Source of the DNA: Papaver somniferum | Taxonomy: Eukaryota; Streptophyta; Magnoliopsida; Ranunculales; Papaveraceae | NCBI RefSeq assembly: GCF_003573695.1 | Contig: NC_039361.1 | Coordinates: 97,528,279-97,592,278, forward strand | Length of the DNA: 64,000 bases | Reading direction: 5' to 3' | The notes under the pieces: generated by a model | Database searches by the model: none | Seen by the model: the letters and a program-made list of their open reading frames with translations, nothing else | What the model was told of the DNA's origin: nothing | Position numbers and translations under genes: made by a program | Part shown: positions 34,631 to 46,228 of the stretch, one piece after another | Numbering within the stretch: the stretch's first letter is position 1 | Layout of the letters: every line of letters starts with the position of its first letter

Positions 34631-35867
34631 TGTTAGAGCACTGATCGGTCGAACTCGCATGTTTTGCTATCTCAAGCATGTTTGTCAATGTTAGTGATCA
34701 AAACTATAAGGCTTGATTTCTAGTTTACTTACAGTTAAGTCTCGGATTAGGATAGGAAGTGTAGTGGAGCTCTAGACTCCATGGCGATCATCATAAAAAC
34801 ACGAAAAACTACTCAAGGAACTGGTGGAACTTCATCGACTAAAAGGTATGTGGAGACTTCAAATTATCTATCACTCAAAAGTCTATCTACTCTATCTCCT
34901 ATCTTGAGACAAAAGTCGTATTGCTATATAGACTATGACTCATTTGCTATTTCGAGCCGAGTTTATCTCGCTTATCTATTTATCGAAATATGTGTTGGTA
35001 AGCTTTCGCTTTGGCCAAGTTCATCTTTACTAGTGACGAAAGTCATATTAAGTTTCAATTACATGAAAATTGCTTTGACGAAAAATGGTTTGTGAATAAA
35101 AACTATATAGCGTCCTCTAAGAATGTTTCAATGATTGAAATGAGAGTTTAGAATATATAACCATTGTTGGATATAAACATTGTGCGATAACTCATACATG
35201 TGTAAGTCTGTATTCCTTGAACCAAAGTATGCGTACTTTGCTGATTAGGAAAACCGGAACTAAAGTCCACGTACCAGTACGTGCACCAATACGCGCACCA
35301 TCGGAAGTTCACGTTTCGTGAATACCTATTGGAGTTTGTGAACTGAAAACAATCTTATTCCGGATACTTAAGTTTGCGTACCAGTCCGCGTACTTAGGTT
35401 GGTTATTTTATAAAAACGATTATTCGTGAACTTAAACTTATATAAACTACGAAATGCATATTTGCAAACCGTGGCTATAAAGTTCATGAATCGATTCGAG
35501 TGAATCAAAGCGTTTTTGCTTCGATTGTGTCTTGTATACTTCTATAAGATCTAAGCAATTGAACAACTCTCTAACTAATTCAATTGAGTCATTTGAACTA
35601 GTTATGGTAAAGAAGAATATGGTTGATATGAAAGTGCTCATATGGCTAACCATTTGGTTAACTATTGTTGAACCAACTAAATGTACTTGTTTGGGTATGG
35701 TTAAACAAACCTAAAACGTGCATTTCATTTGTGTGTAACAAGCTAAGTTTCGATCTAACGGTTGAAAGATATTAGCTTGAATCTAATCAAGTTTTCATCT
35801 AACGGTGAATATTGAATGCTTTCTTACCAAGGTAACTTAGATTGCAAACCCTGATTTGAAAGGCTAT
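34631..35867 (+). repeat. 5' LTR of element C, left part
   Basis: From TGTTAGAGCACTGATC to the Tat element 2 insertion point. Contains the palindrome cluster at 35225-35400. Continues at 49701. Confidence 0.88.
35225..35400 (+). promoter_or_regulatory. Palindromic GTACGC-type cluster in the element C LTR
   Basis: AAAGTATGCGTACTTTGC, CACGTACCAGTACGTGC, AATACGCGCACC and GCGTACCAGTCCGCGTAC lie in 170 bases. The 3' LTR has the same cluster at 55045-55205. Confidence 0.55.
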
Positions 35868-36079
35868 TGTTGATCGTGGTTTTTAGCTTAGGGTCAAAAT
35901 CGTAAAACTGTACATCTGACATGACGTCACTTTGACCATTAGCGTATTCAGCATGCCTACGTAAGAATTACCGGGGTACCTTTTTTTTTACATGGGTCAT
36001 GTTCCACGGCAAAACCCTTAACACTGACTGACATCATCTATGTCAAACCCTAATTCTCATGCTACCGTGCCAACGCATG

Positions 36080-36590
36080 CCAACCTTGCCAGCCGCACCA
36101 CTGTTCCAATGGCAGACCATGCCAGCCACGTCTCCGCGCAAGGCATGCCAACCATGCCAGCCGCACCACTGTGCCAATGACATACCATGCCAGCAACGTC
36201 TCAGCGCCAAGGCATGCCAACCATGCCAGCCGCACCACTGTGCCAATGGCATACCATGCCAGCCACGTCTCCGTGCCAAGGCATGCAAACCATGCCATCT
36301 GCACCACTGTGCCAATGGCATACCATGCTAGCCACGTCTCCGCGCCAAGGCATGCCAACCATGCCAGCCGCACCACTGTGCCAATGGCATACCATGCCAG
36401 CCACGTCTCTGCACCAAGGCATGCCAACCATGCCAGCCGCACCACTGTGCCAATGGCATACCATGCCAGCCACGTCTCTGCCCCAAGGCATGCCAACCAT
36501 GCCAGCCGCACCACTGTGCCAATGGAATACCATGCCAGCTACATCTCCGCGCCAAGGCATGCCAACCATGCCATCCGCACCACCGCGCCA
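36080..36590 (+). repeat. 69-bp tandem array, 5' LTR (about 7 units)
   Basis: GGCATGCC landmarks at 36142, 36211, 36280, 36349, 36418, 36487 and 36556, exactly 69 bases apart. Each unit carries GCCGCACCACTGTGCCAATG and a CCAGCCACGTCTC-like block. As 69 is 23 codons, frames stay open on both strands; these are not genes. Confidence 0.92.
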
Positions 36591-36595
36591 ATGGC

Positions 36596-36700
36596 ATGCC
36601 ATGCCAGCCGCACCTCCGCGCCAATGGCATGCTATGCCAGCCGCACCTCCGCGCCAATGGCATGCTATGCCAGCCGCACCTCCGCGCCAATGGCATGCCA
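36596..36700 (+). repeat. 33-bp tandem repeats, 5' LTR
   Basis: Three copies of a 33-base unit (CCAGCCGCACCTCCGCGCC plus AATGGCATGCTATG), a shortened derivative of the 69-bp unit. Confidence 0.85.
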
Positions 36701-39335
36701 ACCACCTTGCCGCGCCATACCATTCCGGCCTTCCCTATGCGGCTACCAAAACGAAGGCGTGCAATGATCAACGGCCACCCTTCCATCTTAGATGCAAATC
36801 TTAGCCGTCCAAGGTCGCCAAACAACGCATGGTAACCTTTGTCCCAAAACCCTAGTTTTGGCTACGCCAAACCGCGCCAAGGCATGCCATGCCACATGTG
36901 CCAATGGCATGCCAACCACCTTGCCGTGTCATAAAATGCCGGCATTCCCTATGCGGCTACCAAAACGAAGGCGTACGATGATCAACGACCACCCTTCCAT
37001 CTTAGATGCAAATCTTAGCCGTCCAAGGTCGCCAAACAACGCATGGTAACCTTCGGTTTTGGGCCACGCCAATCCGCGCCAAGGCATGCCAACCACCTTG
37101 TCGCGCCATACCATGCCGGCCTTCCCTATGCGGCTACCAAAACGAAGGCATGCGATGATCAACGACCACCCTTCCATCTTAGATGCAAATCTTAGCCGTC
37201 CAAGGTCGCCAACCAACGCATGGCAACCTTTGGACCAACGCCAAAGCCCTAATTTTGGCCACGCCAAACCGTGCCAAGGCATGACGTCCATGCCACATGT
37301 GCCAATGGCATGCCAGCCACCTTGCCGCGCCATACCATGCCGGCCTTCCCTATGCGGCTACCAAAACGAAGGCGTGCAATGATCAACGGCCACCCTTCCA
37401 TCTTAGATGCAAATCTTAGCCGTCCAAGGTCGCCAAACAACGCATGGTAACCTTTGGCCCAAAACCCTAGTTTTGGCCACGCGAAACCGCGCCAAGGCAT
37501 GCCATGCCACATGTGCCAATGGAATGCCAACCACCTTGCCGCGCCATACCATGCCGGCCTTCCCTATGCGGCTACCAAAATGAAGGCGTGCGATGATCAA
37601 CGGCCACCCTTCCATCTTAGATGCAAATCTTAGTGTCCAAGGTCGCCAAACAACGCATGGTAACCTTTGTCCCAAAACCCTAGTTTTGGCTACGCCAAAC
37701 TGCGCCAAGGCATGCCATGCCACATGTGCTAATGGCATGCCAACCACCTTGCCGCGTCATACCATGCCGGCCTTCCCTATGCGGCTAACAAAACGAAGGC
37801 GTACGATGATCAACGACCACCCTTCCATCTTAGATGCAAATCTTAGCCGTCCAAGGTCGCCAAACAACGCATGGTAACCTTTGGCCCAAAACCCTAGTTT
37901 TGGCCACGCCAATCCGCGCCAATGCATGCCAACCACCTTGCCGCGCCATACCATGCCGTCCTTCCCTATGCGGCTACCAAAACGAAGGCATGCGATGATC
38001 AACGACCACCCTTCCATATTAGATGCAAATCTTAGCCGTCCAAGGTCGCCAACCAACGCATGGCAACCTTTGGCCCAATGTCAAACCGTGCCAAGGCATG
38101 CCGGCCATGCCACATATGCTAATGGCATGCCAGCCACCTTGCCGCGCCATACCATGCCGGCCTTCCCTATGCGGCTACCAAAACGAAGGCGTGCAATGAT
38201 CAACGACCACCCTTCCATCTTAGATGCAAATCTTAGCCGTCCAAGATCGCCAAACAACGCATGGTAACCTTTGGCCCCAAACCCTAGTTTTGGCCACGCC
38301 AAACCGCGCCAAGGCATGCCATGCCACATGTGCCAATGGCATGCCAACCACCTTGACGCACCATACCATGCCGGCCTTCCCTATGCGGCTACCAAAACGA
38401 AGGCGTGCGATGAACATTGGCCACCCTTCCATCTTAGATGCAAATCTTAGCGTCCAAGGTCGCCAAACAACGCATGGTAACCTTTGTCCCAAAACCCTAG
38501 TTTTGGCTACGCCAAACCGCGCCAAGGCATGCCATGCCACATGTGCCAATGGCATGCCAACCACCTTGTCGCGTCATACCATGCCGGCCTTCCCTATGCG
38601 GCTACCAAAACGAAGGCGTACGATGATCAACGACCACCCTTCCATCTTAGATGCAAATCTTAGCCGTCCAAGGTCGCCAAACAACGCATGGTAACCTTTG
38701 GCCCAAAATCCTAGTTTTGGCCACGCCAATCCACGCCAAGGCATGCCAACCACCTTGCCGTGCCATACCATGCCGGCCTTCCCTATGCGGCTACCAAAAC
38801 GAAGGCATGCGATGATCAACGACCACCCTTCCATCTTAAATGCAAATCTTAGCCGTCCAAGGTCGCCAACCAACGCATGGCAACCTTTGGCCCAATGCCA
38901 AAGCCCTAATTTTGGCCACGCCAAACCGTTCCAAGGCATTCCGGCCATTCCACATGTGCCAATGGCATGCCAGCCACCTCGCCGCGCCATGCCATCCTTC
39001 TCCTGTACGGCTGCTAAAACGAAGGCGTGCAACAATCAACGACCATCCTTCCATCTTAGATGCAAATCTTATCCGTCCAAGGTTGACAACCAACGCTTGG
39101 TAACCTTTGGCCCAACGCCAAAACCCTAATTTTGGCCACGCCAAACCGCACCAAGGCATGTCGGCCATGCCACATGTGCCAATGGCATGCCAGCCACCTT
39201 GTCGCGCCATACCATGCCGGCCTTCCCTATGCGGATACCAAAACGAAGGCCTGCAACATTCAACGGCCACTTTTCATCTAAGATGCAGATCTTAGCCGTC
39301 CAAGGTTACCAGCTAACGCATGGCAACCTTTGGCC
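36700..39335 (+). repeat. Array of about 0.2-kb units with an 817-bp higher-order period, 5' LTR
   Basis: The landmark TTCCCTATGCGG starts at 36731, 36955, 37122, 37346, 37560, 37773, 37962, 38163, 38377, 38590, 38779 and 39223, with a diverged copy near 38999. Spacings 214, 213, 189 and 201 repeat as a block: four landmarks recur exactly 817 bases later. Each unit has AACGAAGGCGTGCGATGATC, CTTAGATGCAAATCTTAG and ACCCTAGTTTTGGCC-like blocks. The 3' LTR has only four units. Confidence 0.92.
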
Positions 39336-39844
39336 ATATTTTGGTCGCGCCTAAACAAAGCCAAAACCCTAACTTTTGGCCGCGCCTAAACTAGGCCATA
39401 TTAAAGCCATACTGATCATGCTTTCATGCCACTGGCTACCAAACGAAGGGTTATAATAATCAACGACTACCTTTCCTCTTAAGATGCAAAATCTCGACTG
39501 TCGAAGGTCAACACCGAGTCGATAAGTCTGCCAATCTCAACTTTCCAGACAACAACAACATGCTACATTTTTTCCACGAAAACGCTCGAGAGATATCAAC
39601 ACATGTCACAAACTGGGGGATGCTCATTGGGTATTGGTTTGGCGGTTTACAGCGTGCGGCGTACACTACGCCCGTTATAAGATAGTGTCATAAGGATGAG
39701 GCGGTTAGTAAATATAGAGAGTAATGGTGAAACTCTTTCTTTTATGGAACATCAATTCCATGCGTTACCGGTTACCACCGCCTCCCATTTACTCACCCGT
39801 TTCGCATTTCTTAATGAGACCAGAGTACGTTTCACTTCTACTGG

Positions 39845-39852
39845 TATAAATA
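39845..39852 (+). promoter_or_regulatory. TATA box, Tat element 2 5' LTR
   Basis: TATAAATA in CTGGTATAAATAGGCATT. The 3' LTR copy is at 49324-49331. Confidence 0.75.
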
Positions 39853-40226
39853 GGCATTACCTATTTCCACCGAACAACAATTTCAGGTCAGGGGGATACA
39901 ACACTTAGAAAATATTTGCTAGCTTTCCATCTGTTAGCTTCTCACTTTATGATACAAGTCGTGAAACAACTACTCTTGCAGAATCAACTATTCTGGTCTC
40001 AACACTCTCTTCGTTTCCCTCCCCAAAACCAACCCTTCTCCTTCACTTTGTGACCGAAGCAAGTCTGGAACGACCATTTCTTGGTTTAGTCCGGATTTGT
40101 ACAGATTGATCTCTCGAATCTAAAGTCATCCCTTGCAGTACATTGTTTAGGGTTTAAACTCGTTTCTCACCCACACACCCGAAATTACCAAAATCAGCAG
40201 AAATCGTTTTTACCCTCAAACAATTG

Positions 40227-40244
40227 GAGACCACAGTAGGAGAT
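40227..40244 (+). other. Primer-binding site of Tat element 2
   Basis: TGGAGACCACAGTAGGAG, two bases after the LTR end; a diverged form of the site at 8233. Confidence 0.7.
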
Positions 40245-40297
40245 CAATCTCTCGGTTCCAATACCAATTCCAGAATACGTTTCTCTAACTCAGTAAG

Positions 40298-41485
40298 ATG
40301 GTCGGTTTTAGGGCTGAATCCGTGTCTTCAAGTTTCACTGAGGCGAACGACAATGTTCCCTCCCCCAACGCAACACCCAACAATGCAATCGACGAAGGAA
40401 TACCAAGGCTGACTGACTTGGCGCGGATTCAGGAGATCCGCACCAAGAACATGGGTCTGATGAAAGATACGATTAACATCATACTGGACTTCCTCATCAA
40501 CTTAACGGCAGAGTTGAACGATTCACTTACCCCGGAAGCTCCTGGACTGGGGACTAACATCCCAAACGATCACTCCCAAGTCAACAACTTCACTACTAAT
40601 CAGAAACCAGTAGGACATGAAGCGGCCTCACTGGTGGAAAATTTATGTTAACTCTTACATCTTTCAAAAGATCAACGGATTGAGACGTTCACCGCCATCA
40701 ATCAAATAGGACTAAACGCGTCCTTGATTCCTTCACGCTTGGAAAAATCAAGAAGGCCAGAGATGTCCATCAAAAATATCACATTTACCGACGACGACAT
40801 GATGGCGGATGAAGGGCATAATCGGGTCCTACACGTCACGACCCGTATCAAGGACGTGGAATTCAAAAGGGCTCTCATCGACACGGGAGCATCCTCTAAC
40901 GTTGTTACCCTCAGGATGCTCAGAACGGCCAGGGTACGGCCAAACGAAGTCGTGCGACAGTCTACTACATTGACCGATTTCGAAGGCAACCAAATCAACA
41001 CGTATGGGTACGTCAACCTGAATCTATCAGTAGGACCCGTCCAGTCAAAAGTAAGGTTCGAGGTAATCGAAAAGGATCCAGATTACCACATAATACTAGG
41101 AAGACCATGGATCCACGACAACAGAATCATTCCTTCGACGTATCACCAGTGCATGAAAACCATGTTAAATGGAGAAGTCATTCGCATCGCTGCATCATTA
41201 TCTCCCTATGCGCCGATCTGTGGCATGGATATTTTTGAACCAATAAAGGGCCCGCAGGCCACAGCCAACAAGGCTCACCACACTCCACTGCCAAAGTGGA
41301 CGTCCATTGAAGAAAGCGATGGTCTTGCATCGCTTCACGGAGAAACCTGGTCTCACATAACAAGCGAGGACGGGATTTTATCATGGGTCGTGATGAAAAG
41401 GGAAAACTGTATATCAGCACCGCTGTTAGCAATTAACAGGAGAAACTACCACACAGTCTCTCCGCCCAACGAAACACAAACGTAG
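40298..41485 (+). pseudogene. Tat gag (mostly deleted) fused to aspartic protease
   Basis: Reading starts at ATG 40298 (MVGFRAESVSSSF), 53 bases after the primer-binding site. The first 117 codons are the gag N-terminus and end at TAA 40649-40651. The same frame continues after this stop straight into the protease region, so the capsid and zinc-knuckle part of gag, several hundred residues in relatives, is missing. The protease has the catalytic ALIDTGASSNVV (Asp codon at 40880-40882) and the downstream HIILGRPWIHD block. The frame closes at 41483-41485. A one-base shift near 41465 connects to the reverse-transcriptase frame. Without capsid and with a stop it is inactive. Confidence 0.88.
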
Positions 41486-44400
41486 TAACGAGCCGCAGGA
41501 GGAAGTACTTGATACACCACGACAACTACAAGACGGGACCAACTCTACCATAGACGAGCTTGAGGTTGTTAATTTCGGGAGTGAAGAATCTCCGCGACCC
41601 ATCTCGATCAGCTCGACTATGTGCGCGAACGAACGCGTAAAGCTGGTAGACCTTCTCAAGGAATATCAAGACGTATTCGCATGGACATATGAGGAAATGC
41701 CTGGCTTGGACGAGAAGATGGTCACTCATCATTTACACGTGATACCCGGATCCAAACCGGTCAATCAAACCCCGAGACAATTCCGGCACGATGTGGAAGA
41801 ACAAATTAAGGTAGAGATTCAAAAGCTACTAGCGGCTGGTTTCATCAAACCGATTCACCACCCTACTTGGTTGGCCAACGTAGTTCCGGTAAAAAAGAAG
41901 AATGGCCAGATCAGGTGCTGTGTCGATTTTAGAGATTTGAACAAATGTTGCCCTAAAGATGGATTTCCGCTCTTCAACATTGACATGCCAGTAGACGCCA
42001 CCGGTGGACATGGTATGTTTTCTTTCATGGATGGATACATCGGCTACAACCAAATAAAGATGTACGAACACGACGCGAGTAAGACAGCTTTTCGAACTCC
42101 TCTTGGAAACTTTTACTACACTGTGATGCCCTTCGGTTTGAAAAACGCTGGTGCCACATACCAACGCGCCATGACCACTATTTTTCACGACATGATGCAC
42201 AAGCAAGTCGAAGATTATGTAGATGACATAGTGGTCAAGTCAAAAACTCGGGCAACCCATGCAGGAATTCTGCGGCATGTGTTTGAAAGATGTCTCGAGT
42301 ACAAACTGAAGATGAATCCATTGAAGTGCGCTTTTGGTGTCTCTTCGAGCAAGTTCCTAGGTTTCCAGGTGACTGCCGAGGGAATTAAATTTGACCCAGT
42401 CAAAACACAAGCCATCCTCACGATGCCACCACCGCCAATCGTGAAAGAACTCCAGAGTTTCATGGGTAAAATAAACTACATTCGCCGCTTCATACCAGGA
42501 TTGGCTCAACTTGTTGCTTCGTTTACCCCCTTACTGAATAAAGGAGCAAGCTTCGTCTGGACCACACTATAACAGGAAACGTTCCGGAAGATTCATCAAA
42601 TACTATCTTCCCCAGCCGTCATGAAATCTCCCATACAAGGAAGACCGCTACACCTCTACACTGCTTTTAGTGACACTGCTATCGGAGCTCTCCTCGCCCA
42701 AGAAGATGACGAAGGGATTGAACATCCCATCTACTACTTCAGTCGAACTTTAAGAGATGCTGAACTCAGATATCCCAAAGCAGAAAAGGCATGCTTAGCT
42801 TTGATTCACCCCATCTAGAAATTCAGGCATTACCTACTTTCCAATAAAGTGGTGCTGATATCTAAGTCCGATCCTATGAAGTTATTCCTCTCAAAACTGG
42901 CCCTGATAGGAAGACCGGCCAAATGAATCCTCCAAATGTCAGAGTTAGACATAACATGCGTTTCCCCGAGAGACATCAAAGGGCAAGAAGTTGCGGATTT
43001 TCTGGCGGCGTTCCCGGGAGAGAATACCATGACACTACACGAGGACCTCCCTGGAGATTTTCCGGAAATCTCTTTCATCCAAGAAGAAACACGGCTACTA
43101 TTCTTCGACGGCTACGCTACTTCTAACAACGGTACTGGTGGAGCAGGCGTGGTTCTAGTATCCCCAGCCGGTGAAGTATCCTCGCACTCCTTCAAGCTAG
43201 ACTTCCCCTGCACCAACAATTCAGCAGAATATGAAGCCTTTCTCATCGGACTGTCCTTGGCTAAACGAGCTGGAGCCACACGTCTGGAAATAAGAAGGGA
43301 TTCTAAATTACTTGTCAACCAGGTGAACAGAGTATACGCACTGAAGGAAGTAACTTTGGCCCCATACAGAGCCGAGGCACAAAAACTGCTAAACTACTTC
43401 GTCGACGCGACCATAACGCATATTGGGCGCAGCGGCAACCAACACCCTGATTGCCTAGCCACGCTAGCATCAAAACTGAAACTTGAAGGTTTTGAGGAAA
43501 CCCTGACAGTGAAGAGACGAACCGTGGCTTCAACATGGATTTCACAACCCGAAGAAGATGAAGCTGGCGACTGGAGAACACCAATTATCCAAGAGCTTAA
43601 CAACTCGCTTTTCCAGGGAAAGGTCAGTCTCAAAACCTTACAAAATTTTTTCATGCTCCGAGGGGTGCTATATCATCGAAATCCAGACGGTTCCTTGTCA
43701 AGATGTCTTGGAAAGGGAGAAGCACAACAACAACTCAACCGCGTCCTTGATGAAATCTGCGGGAAAACATTAGTGGTAACACTATATCGCCGTTTGCAAC
43801 GCCTTGGATATTACTGGCCAGAAATGGAGGCTCAATCCAGGTTACTTCAAAAAACCTGTTCCAACTGTGAAGCACCGCCGCATCAATTAGAAGTTTTCAA
43901 TATTGGTCACGCTGAGGACTGGCAGGAACCATACATCAGTTACCTTCGCGATGGCATACTCCCCACCAATAAGAAGTATGCAGCCAAGATAAAACAAAGG
44001 TCCGAGAGATTCTTATTCCACGAAGGAATCTTATATCGTAAAAGCTTTGGAGGAAGTTTGTTACGATGTTTGAACAAAGCAGAAATCCCGATCATGCTGA
44101 AAGAAATGCACGAAGGCGAACATCAAGGAAAACGGAAATTATTTCTTCAGATACACGAGAAATACTACTGGCCAACCATGGAGGATGATGCAGCTGTTTT
44201 CGTCCAGAGATGCAAAAAATGCTAAATTCATGGAAACCTTATCCACGTACCGTCGACTCCCCTGCATTCGATAAGCAGTCTGTGGCCCTTTCACAGCCGG
44301 GGACTCGACATCATTGGAAAGATAAATCCACCGTCCTCAAAGCATCACGAGTACATAATAACAACAACCGAATATTTCACCAAATGGGTCGAAGCCATAC

Positions 44401-45159
44401 CTTTACGAGGGACGAATGGAACTACAATCGCGACATTCATTAAGGAGTACATTATCTGCCGATTTGGCGTGCCTAAACACATCATCACCGACAACGACAC
44501 TCCTTCGCAACAAGCAAGTACGGGAGCTACTCGAAGAAGACGGAATTAAGCAATCCTTATCCACCGTGTACTACCCCCAAGGGAACGAGCAGGATGAAAG
44601 CACCAACAAAACTCTGGTCTGAATCCTCAGTCAGACAGTACATGATAATCCTCGGACATGGAATGAGCAATTTCCAATGGCACTCAGGGCGTACAGGACA
44701 TCACCAAGAAGTTCCACCGGCACCTCTCCCTACTCCCTCGTTTACGGCGCAGACGCCATCCTCCCAGCAGAAGTTAAAATCCCGTCGGCTAGGATTGTCG
44801 AAGCAAGCGAAGTTCGATGGAATGAAGCTGAAGCATTGAGCACCAGAGTCGTAGAATTGGACATTGTAGATTCCAGAAGATCCAAGGCGGAAGAACACGC
44901 ACGAGCATACAGAAATAAGGTTTCCAGATCATATAACAAAACCACGAAGCCTCGGGTTTTTCAAGTGGGAGATTTGGTACTAAAGACTGCCAAACACATT
45001 CAGCAAGACGCGTCTGCACCAAAATTCTCCGCAAAGTGGGAAGGGCCTTATATAGTCACGAAAGCGTACAACAGTGGGTACTACAAGGTCATTAAAGAAG
45101 ACGTACGACAACTGGAGGCAGTCATCAACGAAAAGTGGATTAAGGCATACTACTCCTGA
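41466..45159 (+). pseudogene. Tat pol: reverse transcriptase, RNase H, second RNase H, integrase (decayed)
   Basis: Order in one frame: linker EVVNFGSEESPRPISI; reverse transcriptase 41619-42572 with PRQFRHDVEEQIKVE, LANVVPVKKKNGQIR, PFGLKNAGATYQRAM and catalytic YVDD at 42212-42223; RNase H around 42621-42818 (HLYTAFSDTAIGALL); second, Tat-type RNase H about 43085-43480 (FFDGYATSNNGTGGAG, then NNSAEYEAFL, then RRDSKLLVNQV); integrase with its zinc-binding region to 44222 and a DDE core (GLDIIGKI, ITDND, DESTNK). In-frame stops at 42570-42572, 42816-42818, 42924-42926 and 44223-44225, a frameshift near 44508 and a further TGA at 44620-44622 disrupt it. The last piece (44677-45159) ends with the integrase C-terminal segment and a TGA. 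Confidence 0.92.
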
Positions 45160-45412
45160 CCACCACCTCGCGCCCCGCCATATCACAAACACGGATAGCC
45201 AGGCATCTCTCCACTTTTCTTCCACATCTCAAATATTAAGTTTCTTTTCCTTTGTGTGATTGAAACATATCAATAAAATTCTCTTATTCTTTCAAAAAAA
45301 AAAAACGATATAAAAAAAACAAGGGGGAAAAACATGCTTAAAACCCAGAAAGAAACCAAACATCTCGCAACTACATAACTCAGAAAAGCCCATCCAACAT
45401 ATTGTAATCCCT
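45160..45412. other. Spacer between pol and the antisense gene, with AATAAA and A-run
   Basis: After the pol stop there is AATAAA at 45272-45277 and, 17 bases on, a 12-A run at 45294-45305. This looks like a polyadenylated transcript end embedded in DNA. The antisense gene ends at 45413. Confidence 0.6.
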
Positions 45413-46228
45413 CTAAAGCATCATCTTTAACCGGCTTTGATACCTTTCAGTCCTACTCTTCAAGTTCCGGATTGACTCTGCCACCTTCTGTGACTCCATG
45501 GTCAGATCTTTCTCCTCTTCCATGATAGCTTTCGTAGCAGGGACCACGCCAGCAAGAATGTCGGCTCTGTCGACTTTCACAATATCAAGACGGTGCCGCA
45601 ACCAACTAATGTTGAACTTCAGAGATTCACAGGTAGACACCATGTTTTCCCATTTTTGAATAGTTGAGTACGCGACATCACGGATAGACATACTTTCCAT
45701 TTCGGCGACCATCGGCAAGAGACAATTCACTATAGAAACTAAAGCAGGCGAACAATACTGCACCACACTCCTGGTAGCGATATGGCCATATATCCTCCAT
45801 ATCTTTGTGTAAAGAGTCACAAATTCTTTTCGCACCAGAAACCCACTGACGTTACGGTAGTTAGAGGAAAGACACCTCATGCGGGTTCCGAGCGACAAAC
45901 CTGCATTGGGATACTCATGACAAGAAATTCCTAAGTCGGCGTTCTCCATATATGCAGCGGTTGGTAGGAGCGGGCTCGAAGGAAAAGGGGTAACCAAATC
46001 ATCCTCATCAATAATGGTGACACATGCTCCGACATGATATCTCTACACATAAGAGAACTTTTGTCATTCATCGGCAAACAATGAAACACCTGTTGATCAA
46101 TAAAAACATACCGATATAATCTTCTTGAATCGAATGACCCGGACGGGGGAATTTTTGCAAGAGTCAGGCCTCACGCGTTTGATTGAAGAATCTAACTGGC
46201 TCGAGGGTGATTCACTTTTTATCGACAT
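45413..46228 (-). CDS. Antisense two-exon gene of Tat element 2, related to the C-terminal part of the PMD gene
   Basis: On the minus strand, ATG 46228 opens exon 1 (46228-46112, 39 codons, basic: RFKKIIS at its end). A 69-base intron (46111-46043, GTATGTTTTT to TTATGTGTAG) is followed by exon 2 (46042-45413). The spliced frame is 248 residues without a stop; reading through the intron hits TGA at once. Exon 2 shares LYTKIWRIYGHIATRS with LYTKIWERYGHIATSK in the last exon at 8829-9536, plus a FNISWLRHRL / FNVSWFREGL block and a coiled-coil tail. It lacks the PMD core seen in element 1. Antisense extra ORFs are known in Tat-lineage elements; function unknown. Confidence 0.6.
46043..46111 (-). 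other. Intron of the antisense gene, Tat element 2
   Basis: 69 bases on the minus strand with GTATGT donor and TGTGTAG acceptor; frame-preserving. At the short end for plant introns. Confidence 0.65.

Larger units (their letters stand above)
35868..40224 (+). repeat. 5' LTR of Tat element 2 (4.36 kb)
   Basis: TGTTGATCGTGG to CCCTCAAACA. Most of its length is tandem arrays (36080-39330). TATA box TATAAATA at 39845-39852. It is about 1.7 kb longer than the 3' LTR because of the arrays. Confidence 0.92.

Noticed and set aside
36080..36700. Regularly spaced repeats resembling a CRISPR array
   Set aside because: Units are directly adjacent with no unique spacers, and the window is a plant genome.
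36062..39295. Many frames of 80-200 codons on both strands in the 5' LTR of Tat element 2 (His/Ala/Met/Trp-rich repeats)
   Set aside because: They are translations of 69-bp and 0.2-kb tandem units, open on both strands at once, with no domain and no conserved start.
41829..42206. 125-codon frame on the minus strand within reverse transcriptase
   Set aside because: Shadow of the plus-strand coding sequence; no homology of its own.
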